From Takashimella koratensis (lineage: Eukaryota > Basidiomycota > Tremellomycetes > Trichosporonales > Tetragoniomycetaceae): a stretch of 64,000 bases of DNA. Of this stretch, positions 55,168 through 64,000 are shown piece after piece. Position numbers and translations under genes: made by a program. The stretch spans positions 1,442,381-1,506,380 of the forward strand of contig BCKT01000006.1 in assembly GCA_003116875.1 (NCBI GenBank). The letters run 5' to 3'. The first letter of the stretch is position 1; each line of letters opens with the position of its first letter. The notes under the pieces are model-generated. The model searched no databases and was not told the origin of the DNA. It saw only the letters and a program-made list of their open reading frames with translations.

Positions 55168-58100
55168 ATGGCGGAGTCGACCTCCACCATCAAAGTCCCG
55201 CTCAAGACCCTTCTCGCGGCGGGTACAGCCCTTCTCCAGCCTCCTGCTCCGCTCCCTTCCTCCCCACCCCTCCTCGTTGCTCGCCTCCACGGCGGTACGT
55301 CCACCCCTGGTCTTCCTGAACCCTGGACCTCGACACACGGATGGACCGATGTCGACGCACACCTGGACCTTTTGGGTCGACAAGACGGAAGCCCCTTCTC
55401 ATCTCCAAGCGACGTAATCGAGACGGAGACTGCAGCGCAGGAACGACACGACAAAGAGAGGAAAGAAGCACGAGAAGTGCGAGATAAGCTGGTAATAGAA
55501 GTGGGGAAGAGGTGTTTGGACATCTTAGCTGCTATGCAGAACTATCTTGAGAAAGAGTTCTGGCCCTCGGGTCCAAACGGCGATCCTCGCGATCCGAAAG
55601 ACTGTGAGTATCTTCTCCTGACTCTAGACTCTGGACCCAACGGGGCTGACTGAGTGCTTTACGACTAGTCTTGCTGGGAACCGCTGACCTCCGGGTGATG
55701 CGGCTCATGCTCTCGCACGCGGTGGCTTCGTACCTCCTCCCCTTGGCGATCTCATATCACCTCTCTCTCCTCAAACCTCCCTCGATCCCTTCACCCGTCT
55801 CCACCGCCACCTCTTTCTCCTTATCCTCCTCCTCCTCCTCCTCCTCCTCCTCCTCTCCTTCTACCGCCCTATCTTCCGCGCTCTCTCGCCTCCTCGATCT
55901 CGCCCAAACATCTCCCCCACCCTCCACTCCCTCTGCCGGCCCCAGCTCCACCCCATTCACTCCGCCCACACTCCTCACTCAGACGCTTATCTCATCACAC
56001 CTGCCTCCTCTCCTCCTCTCATCTTTCATCCTCGGTTGGACACCTACAGCCCCTCCACCCGTTCACGCAGCTCTCCGGTCCGCCGCCGTGCGCGTGGCTG
56101 CGTCCGTCTCGCCCACGCAGGCGATCGCGGCGCTAGGCGCGGTGTTGAGACTCGTACAGCGTCGTACGGAGAAAATTGGGCCGGGAAGCGCGAGCGCTGG
56201 AGGGAAAAGTGCGGTGAAAAGAGGGAAAGGATGGGCAAGGCAGTGGCCGGGATATGTGGAAGCCGTCGTCACGGGCCAGATCTCGGCACAAGTCAGGCGC
56301 CCAGGTGGAGTGAGAGGAGTTATGGAGAACGTCTTTGGCGAAGCGGCCAATATCGGGTCTAACGAGGGTGAGTGAGATATGTTCAAGAACATTCTCATGC
56401 TCAATATATGGCTTGGCAGAGAGGAATGAGCTGACAAGGCGGTTTGTGTAGCGGTTGACGGCGATAAGCTTGAACATGTCGCGAGCGTACTGTCAAAGCT
56501 CCCCAAGACAGTCCCAGCGGAAGTGAGTTGTGCCTTTTCACTTACGACTTTTTCCTCGCATAGATTGAAGCTGACATCCTCCGCGCAGGTATACGTCCCA
56601 CAGCTCCTCTCTGCGCTGTTCGAGCTCATCTCGCCGATCGCCGTTGTGCCAGCGCTTTACACCCATGCGGCATGTTATACCGTCCAACACCTCTGGACTG
56701 GGCCTCACCGAGCCCTTGTCGAGTCCTACTTGGGGACCAAACTCCACCGCCCGCTCCTCGACGATTCTTCCGCATCCCAAATCATACCTCCTGGTGATAC
56801 TAGCGAGTCGGAGACCGCTGTCAGGCTTGCATCGTTTTTAGTGCTCCACGCGCCACCGTCCCCCGCTTTCACGCACTTTATCGTCTCACCCATCGTCACT
56901 CCGTTATTCGCGCTGCACGCAACTGCGAGGGCGTCCAGAGTGTCGCCGCTTGTCGAAGTGGCCAGTAGGGCAGGAAAGGAGAAAGACAAGGGGAAAGGGA
57001 AAGAAGAAGGGACAGGCGATCTGGCAGAAGCTGCGAGAGAGATGTTGGTCGGTTGGGCGAAGCTGGTGGATAAAGACGAAGGAGTGAAGGCTATCTGGTC
57101 GGTGATTGATGACTCCAAGAAGTGGAGTGTGAACGAAGAGGGGTGTTGTTTGTCATGGATGAAGGGATCAGGCAGTTGGACAATGGTCTATGGCCCGTGA
57201 GTCAATTTGCTATTACTAATCTTTCCCGATGCTGACCTCTGCACCGACACGCTTAGCCTACACAGCGCACAAGCTGACTTGTCGAGGATCAAGATCTCAG
57301 AAAACAACGAGGAAGGCGACGAGCTTGACACATCACTGCTGAATGATATACATCTCTTCCCGGACCCAGAAGTGTTCGCTTCTTGGCTGAAACACGTGGA
57401 TCGGGCGGAAGTGTCGAGTGAGGTGTTCCTGCGCGTCATTGAAGGTTGGCGAGTCCGTGCGGCTTTGGGCGAGGATGATGATCCTCTAAGGTGAGCTGGG
57501 CAGTCAAATCAAACACATTTAGAAGCAGTGGCTGACGCTTGACAAATGCTCCACCTTCATTGATCTTACTGAATGGTTGCACCTGTATTAGGACAATGTT
57601 ATTCCTCCGTCTCACGATGGCGATGATGGAGAAAATGGGCGAACGCCTCGTCCAGCGTCCAGAACAGGTTCTTGAATTCGTCGAGGGCGTCCTAAGCGAC
57701 GAAGCAAGCATCATCAAACAGAGCAGTAAAGGTGTAGAGTCGGTGAAAGTGGGGCATGAAAAGCGCCGGCCGTTGATACAGGTCGTTGGCGAAGACGAGG
57801 AAGACACAGATGAGGGGAAAGGAACAGTCTTGCCAGAGTCGGTCGAGGGGGTGGAAAAGTTGGGGTTGGTGGAGACGGCCGTGTCACTTCTTCTAGCATC
57901 TCTCGAAGGTGAGCTGAATTCGGTATTCTTTGAGAGCAAAAGATTCACAGAAGGGTGCAAACGAGGTCGTGGCTTTTTGGAGGACGAACAACAGCTGATC
58001 GAGTTACAGCCAATGAAGGGACGAACCATTCTACCACTTCCATCTTGTTCCCTATAACCGACCACCTGGAAGTCCTGTCTGATCGCTCAACCTCCTCCGA

Positions 58101-59402
58101 TGTCCGTCACCTTGCTCGGGAAGCTCTCCTCGTTCTCCTCGTCCGCCGGTCTACCTCCCTCTCCTCCACGCCCAACACCACCTCCACCGCCCCATCACGG
58201 GCTATCTCAACCTACCGCCGGGCCCTAACCCTCGTCGCCGACCCGATCCTACCCGTTCGCGCACATGGTCTCGCGGTCCTTCGCGACCTCGTCCATGAAC
58301 CAGAGTACGATCCCGCTCTCACACCAGCGATAATGGACGTCTTTGTCCAGAGTGTCCTGGACAAAGATAGTTTCGTTTACCTCCATGCGGCACAGGGATT
58401 GGCAGCGATGGTAGATGTCCTTGGAAGAGAAGTGTGTGCTGCGTTGATGGGTAGGTATAAAGAGTGTTTAGGAGGGGGTATGGGGGTGGGCGGAGGATCA
58501 GCAGGAGAGGAGAGGATGGATAAGGCGCTGAGGATTGGAGAGGCTCTCGGAATGGTAATTCGCCGTGCTGGGTCGGCACTGAGCGTGTATGGTGAGTTAT
58601 TTCTACCTCTACCCGAAAAGTATGATGTCTCTTCTAACAATGGTCGATTTCACTTTCTTCCCTGTCTCCAGCCGACCTCATCGTTCCAGTACTCGGGAGC
58701 ACCCTCCTCACCACTTCTCTACCCGTGATCGTGCGCGCCTCTGCGTTGTCTCTCCTCTCGGCCTGTGCCGAGGCAGACCACCTCGCGCTCGCTCCTTGGT
58801 CCGCCGACTTGTCCCGCGCCGCACTGGATCTCGTCCAGCTCGAGTCGGTGCGGTCCGACCCCTTCCGCCGTGCTCAGGACACAACGAGCTCTGATATCGC
58901 AGAAGACGCGGCCAGGGCGGGAACTTCGGGACCGGCAGGATTCAATCGACGCAAGATCGTGTTGGTTGATGACGAAGAAGAAGAGACCCCAGAGCCAGAG
59001 CCAGCGGTGCAGAAGTCTGAACCGAGAGTGGTAGATGCAGACCCGACGACTGGGGACGCAAAGCACCCGGCACTGAGGAGAGCGGCGATTGTCTTCTTGG
59101 GGATGTTGTTTGCCTCTCTGATCGAGGCGGCTATGGATGGAGAGGGGAAGAGTGGAGAAGAAGAGTTTGTGCTTCGTCTGCCTGGACAGATGGCTGTCGC
59201 GTCGGGTAGCAAAGGACTTCGAGGGGATAGGAGCGGAGGTGGAGACGGAATGGATGAGGGTCTGGTCATGCGTGCAAGGACGGTGATGGCGTACGTAGCG
59301 CAGACGGACGACGACGAGGTAGCCCGAGGACAAGCAGGGGAAGTTGTTGCGCTAGCCGTAAGGCTAGGACAAGTGCAACATCTGAAGCAGTTACAAAGAT
59401 GA
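55168..59402 (+). CDS. RTP1: Rtp1/TANGO6-type RNA polymerase II assembly factor
   Basis: HEAT-repeat protein of the Rtp1/TANGO6 family, involved in nuclear import and assembly of RNA polymerase II. Starts at ATG 55168 (MAESTSTIKVPLKTLLAAG). Several exons extend to TGA at 59400-59402. The conserved C-terminal half is diagnostic: FPITDHLEVLSDRSTSSDVR, ALTLVADPILPVRAHGLAVL and FVYLHAAQGLAAMVDVLG (RTP1_C1-like), then ALRRAAIVFLGMLFASLIEA and RTVMAYVAQTDDDEVARGQA (RTP1_C2-like). A CTC microsatellite at about 55824-55858 encodes a polyserine run in the N-terminal half. It is convergent with elongation factor 3. Confidence 0.88.
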
Positions 59403-59640
59403 TCCTGCGTGCAGTAAAATCCAATACGAAGAAGACTATCTTGACGGTTAAAGTAGATGATAGATAGTCGTGACATTGCTCTCATGGTATCTGCCTGTCT
59501 ATTGGAAATGAAAAGAAATGAGATGAAACACCGAGAGAAAAGAATGAATGACACAAGAAGATGAAACAGCAAAGGCCTAGACAAAACAAGTGATGACGAA
59601 AAGGATCAGCCGAGAGAGAACGAGATTAGAGTGAGAGGGA

Positions 59641-59714
<74 letters not shown>

Positions 59715-59942
59715 AAGACAATGATGGGGAGAGAGGGAATGGGTGTGATTAAAAATAGTCCTAGTGTAAGAGATACGACACAAGACTCTATAACCTCTAG
59801 GTTGTGGTCTTGTCAACACGCAATGTCTGACGACGAAGCAGAGGTAGGCAAAGATTTGCAAAGATGGATGGATGATAACGAGGTCGTGGTAGGAAGCAGA
59901 GCGAAAAGGGTGTCTGATGATTTCATACAACAGCGTCGTCCT
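59403..59942. other. convergent spacer Rtp1 / elongation factor 3
   Basis: 540 bases of 3' flanks containing the 71-base G run. Open frames here are homopolymer artefacts. Confidence 0.6.
59643..59713. repeat. 71-base poly(G) run
   Basis: Uninterrupted G on the plus strand, between two convergent stops: G in the Rtp1 transcript sense, C in the elongation factor 3 sense. Length in the real genome is uncertain. Confidence 0.95.
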
Positions 59943-62900
59943 TTACTCCTCGTCAGTGTCTGGCTCGCGCTCGCCTACGATTTATATGTCAGCTCTCGTT
60001 ATCCATCTTCCACAATGCAGTTTACGATGCCCTGACTCACCGCCATAAGTCAACCACTTGAGTTTCCTCAATCGCTTCCTCTCCTCTGACGCCTTCAATT
60101 CGTTTCTGGTCGGCTTCTTCTTCTTCTTCGGCTTGAGTGCAAGTTTAGCCAAATCATCCTCGATATCCGAGTTGGCAGCGCTAGTGACCGCGCTCGTAGC
60201 CTCCGAGTTCATTCCGCTGGTCGTGGCCGGGGTAATCGCGCCTCGGGGGGTCCCAGCCTTGGAAGTAGTGCGGGACGAAGGACGAGACGGGTCGTCGAAT
60301 GCGTCCTCGACAAGCGCTTGTTTACCTTTGTGCGTCAACTCTCCAGCGTCGACGTTCCAGATCTCAGGACAGAGAGCGGTAACGAATTCAACCGAGTGTG
60401 AGATGATACAGACTGCTCCTCCCCACTCCTTGATCGCAACCGCGAGACCACCGAGAGCCTCGCGGTCCAAGAAGTTGGTCGGCTCGTCCAGGAACAAGCA
60501 TTGAGGTCGGTTGAACATCGCAGCGGCAATGACGACCTTAACTTTTTGACCACCGGAGAGGCCCGACATTTCGTTGTACTGTGCAATGTCACCGTCGAGA
60601 CCAACGGCCTCGAGGACCTCACGGACGGCGTTCGCAGAGGTGTCGCGCATACCGGCACCTTCACGAGACGACTCCATGTCGTCGAATTGACCGAGGAGCT
60701 TGGTGAATCCCTTCTCGATAAGGACATCACGCGGGATCCAGGCGTTGTGCTTGTGGTCGTAGCCCTTGAACTTGACTTCGTACTGGAACGACTTCTTGAG
60801 CTTTTGACGACCAAGAATGTACTCGATCTTACGGAGCTCGCCGTTCTTCCCCTCGATAGGGCGGTCCATCATCGCGAGGTCCTCGTCGGTCAAGACACGG
60901 GTCGCCTTCTCGAGCATCTCACGATCGTGACCGTCCTGGTAACGCCACTGGATGTACTGAACCGCAGTCTTGTCGAGATGCAAGTTGATGTGGTGGAACG
61001 CGTGCTGCGCGACGTAACCAACACGTAATGCCGGGTGCTTGTGGACGGATCCTTCCTGCGGGACCGTCTCGCCGGTAAGCAGCTTGATCAGAGTCGACTT
61101 GCCCGCACCGTTAGGGCCGGTAATACCGACACGCGACGAAAGGGAGAGCGAGCAGGATACGTTCTTGAGCGAAGGTCGGTTCATACCAGGGTAGGTAAAA
61201 GTACAGTTGTTGAGCTTCATAATAGCGCGGGTGTTGGAGCGGACACCGACGAGGTTGCCTGGGGGAGGGAAGGAGAATCGGATAGAGGTCGCGGCGAGAG
61301 TGTAGTAGCTCTTGGCGGAAGGGACTCGCTCGACAAATTTAGACAGGTTGCCCTGGTAGTAGGCGAGCTTCTTCTCCTCGTAGTGGATCTGCCAAGGTCA
61401 GCGCGAGAAAAAAAGAAGGTGGCACTCACGATATCCGTGCAGACGTTGTCGAGGAAACCCGAGTCGTGGGAGACGATCATGCAGGTCATTTCGGGCAGGT
61501 TGCAGAGGTACTGTTCGAGCCAAGCGACGGTCTGGACGTCCAAGTGGTTGGTCGGCTCATCGAGGAGGAGAATGTCGGCGCCGATGAGCATCGCACGAGC
61601 GAGCTCGAGCTTCATCTTCCAACCACCAGAAAGGGACGCGACAGGGTCTTGTTGCTTCTCGTCCGAGAAACCGACCGACAAGAGCATATCAGCGATCGCC
61701 TCGCGCTTGTGGGCGGCGAGCTTGGGGTCCGAGGAGATAAAGTTGATAATAGACATCGAGGTGTCCTCACCCTGAAGAGCGTGCTCGACCATGATAGTTC
61801 GGAGCTCCTCGGGTGGCGGGAAGCCCTCGACTTTACCATCGCGAATAGCCTTCATGAGCGTTGACTTGCCTGCACCGTTGGCGGCGCAGATACCGTATCG
61901 CCTGCCCCGGCGGAGCTTGAGGTTGGTGTGGTTGAGCAAGAGAAGACCACCGTACGCGAGGGAGAACTTGATGTCACACAAGAGCGGGTCCTTGTCATCG
62001 TCCTCCTCCTCGGGCGCCCACTTGGACATGTCAATGTCCATGAATGTCTTGCGGATACCGTCGGCGTTGCCACCGTTGAGGAGCTTGATGAAGCCGCCGA
62101 CCGACTTGGTCCACGCAGTCTCGTCCCAGCGGCGAGCTTCGACGAGGTCAGCGACAAGGTTACCCTCGTACTCGACTGCGTGGGCGATGATCGGGGCGTT
62201 AGGGAGCGAGGCGGAGACGGGGATGGACGGGTGGGAAGGGAAACCTGGAATGTCAAGGAAAGGCGCCATGAGGGTGAGGGCCTCGGTGACGGCGAGGACG
62301 ACGTCGCGGGGAGGAAGAGGGGTAGCGGTGGCCGATGCACCGGCACCAAGGAGAATGTCGAGGGCGGTTTGGGCGAACGCTCGTATCTCAGGGAAGGCAG
62401 CGCTGGTAGCAATCTGTTCGACACTGCTGACGAGGCCCCCGAGGTACCGGGCGGCGGTGTTGGGGTCGCGAACGAGCTTGACGAGGTTACCGATAACGAC
62501 GCAGGTCATACGTTGGGTGTCGGTGGATCGCTCCTTGAGCGCACGCGAGAGGAGGGGGACCATGACGGCGAGCGTGGGGCCAGTGACCTCGGCGACAAAA
62601 GTGGTCGAGGAGAGACCCTTGATGGTACCCGGAACGGCTTGGGGGGAGGCCATGGCGGAGACAAGGAGCTGGATGTGCTTGAGCACGTCCGGGTTGGGGA
62701 GTGTGCTGCAGAGGGTGGTAGCTGCCTTGACGGCGGCGGCTGAAACTTCGGCCTTGGTGTCGTGCATTGCCTTCTCGACGTAGGGGATCGCGTGGCCCAG
62801 TTCCATGGCGACGCATTCCTCCGCGCCGGGCTTGACGAGCTCCTCGATGGCTTTTAGAGCGGCGACCTTGGATCGCCAGCCCTTGGCGTCGTCAAGTGCG

Positions 62901-63325
62901 CGCACGAGGGTGTCGAGAACCATGCGGGTACCCTCAGGCGGAACGATCTTGACGAGAGCCTTGAGCGCGCTGTTCACTGCGGTCCGGACGGTCTGACCCT
63001 TGTCCATCGACAACGCGAGGAGGGCAGGGACGAGCGGGAGGAAAACACCCTCGACACCGGTCCCGAGCGAGCGACACACTCGCTCGACGAGGACAGGCGC
63101 CGACTCGCGCTCAAATGGAGACTTGGATGCGGCCCAGATGAGAACGACGTCGAAGATGCGAGACTCGGCGAGGGCGTCGAGAGTACGTGGGGATTTCTTC
63201 AGCGCGAGAGCGATAGAGTCGGCAGCGGCTTTGGCCTCGACGTTGGACGGGGCGACAGCAAGGGCCGCGAGCTCGTCCGCGATCGGCGAGGGAGGAAGAA
63301 TGGTAGGTGCGTCCGCGACAGGCAT
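59943..63325 (-). CDS. TEF3: translation elongation factor 3 (ABC-F ATPase)
   Basis: Fungal ribosome-associated ATPase that helps release E-site tRNA. Exons 63325-61430, 61388-60041 and 59974-59943 give 1091 residues, near the usual 1040-1050. The N-terminal HEAT repeats (VPALLALSMDKGQTVRTAVN, AALKAIEELVKPGAEE) lead to a four-helix region. ABC1 has GICAANGAGKSTLMKAI (Walker A), ASLSGGWKMKLELARAM (signature) and ILLLDEPTNHLD (Walker B). ABC2 has GITGPNGAGKSTLIKLLTG, SGLSGGQKVKVVIAAA and CLFLDEPTNFLD. A chromodomain-like insert (QYEVKFKGYDHKHNAWIPRD) interrupts ABC2, diagnostic for EF-3. The basic tail KKKKPTRNELKASEERKRLR is followed by a tiny last exon ending EPDTDEE. Large plus-strand open frames opposite it are GC-bias shadows. 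Confidence 0.97.
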
Positions 63326-64000
63326 CGTAACGGGGTTGCGGTGTGGTGGGGTGTGGTGGGGATTGGGTGAAGGGTGAGGGGAGTTGGGGATGGATGTGTG
63401 AAAGCCAAGGCGGTGGCGAGACGAGGGTATCAGAAGATATTACTCTACAAGTCGGTCAGTTGCGCACACTGGCCAATTCCTCGTGATGTGAGGAGAATCT
63501 ATACGGCCTGGGGTACGCTGATCGACACTGTCTACCGCTGTGCGAGAGTGGAGAGGTGGGTCGGGCTGAGTAGTGAGTGGGGAGTGGTGAGTCCGGGGTC
63601 GGGGGAGAGGGAGAGGAAATGGGAGATAAAGGATTGGGAGACAAAGGCCAACCCAGCTCTGAAAAAATCCGCGACCCAAGAAAAAAAAATCCTGCCACCC
63701 TACACGTGCGATGCCAGACCACGTGACTTGGTGAAAATGTATTTTTCCCCCTGACCCTGAACGTTTTCCCCCGGCTTAACTATGAAAGGACCTGTTTATT
63801 CCCCCAGTGATGGCCAAAATTCAGACCGTTGCGAACGCCTCAATATTGCAGCTACCATCTTGATATTTGAAGACATGCATCTCACTTGAATCCGCCATCC
63901 ATTCGTGCACTCAGTTCAAGAAGATTCCAATCCCAGCCCGCACTATGACCATCGCATTATATGATGGGTTTCCCCATCCTTTGGCCGTTCGGTGATGCGC
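63326..64000. promoter_or_regulatory. upstream region of elongation factor 3
   Basis: 675 bases to the window edge. No gene is supported. It has a pyrimidine-rich leader next to the ATG and two CACGTG palindromes, at 63703-63708 and 63720-63725, about 380-400 bases upstream. Confidence 0.5.

Noticed and set aside
59577..60035. Glycine- or proline-rich frames around the poly(G) run
   Set aside because: Homopolymer translation in a convergent 3' spacer overlapping the last exon of EF-3.
61791..62783. 330-residue plus-strand open frame opposite elongation factor 3
   Set aside because: Lies wholly antisense to a confidently identified EF-3 exon; low-complexity Arg/Ser composition typical of codon-bias shadows.

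Overview
The window is nuclear DNA of a basidiomycete fungus, most likely a basidiomycetous yeast or near relative. Genes are dense and on both strands. Most are split by short (about 40-110 nt) GT-AG introns that usually carry a CTGAC or CTAAC-type branch site just before the acceptor. The products are eukaryotic: elongation factor 3 (a fungal translation factor), SF3a1, Rrp4, striatin, Ash2/Bre2, Rtp1, prohibitin, Pns1. A CsbD/Hmp1-type protein and CPL1-type secreted proteins are known from basidiomycetes. I cannot name the genus from sequence alone.

Layout. 1-7.0 kb is an accessory block: the 3' part of an inositol/sugar MFS transporter, an uncharacterised six-exon minus-strand gene, a second decayed copy of the transporter 3' end, a single-exon gene with a PIN-nuclease-like acidic pattern, and a shortened paralogue of the uncharacterised gene. 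This reads as an old segmental duplication with another gene between the copies. 7.3-22.9 kb is mostly housekeeping: SF3A1, a formin-like GBD/FH3 protein without FH2, an Hmp1-like DNA-structure-binding protein, a Pns1 choline-transporter-like protein and striatin. 22.9-24.5 kb is a repeat-rich spacer. 24.5-26.7 kb holds two diverged tandem paralogues of unknown family, the first apparently frameshifted. 27.0-30.4 kb holds a divergent pair, Rrp4 and an alpha/beta hydrolase.

31.1-46.3 kb is the most striking region: seven consecutive same-strand genes (called A-G here) for secreted cysteine-rich proteins. Each has a signal peptide, two WSC-like cysteine modules, an Arg-Arg-containing basic linker and a C-terminal CPL1-like domain. 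Where checked, the intron positions are the same. A-D and E-G form two subfamilies. Copy B is a pseudogene with two in-frame stops and one intron damaged at both splice sites. Related TCGGATG-type sequences recur in the spacers.

46.6-63.3 kb returns to conserved genes: xylitol/sorbitol-type dehydrogenase, prohibitin, a protein with one C-terminal membrane segment (possibly peroxisomal), Ash2/Bre2 of COMPASS, Rtp1/TANGO6 and elongation factor 3. Long poly(C)/poly(G) runs (15 to about 71 bases) recur in introns and 3' flanks throughout.
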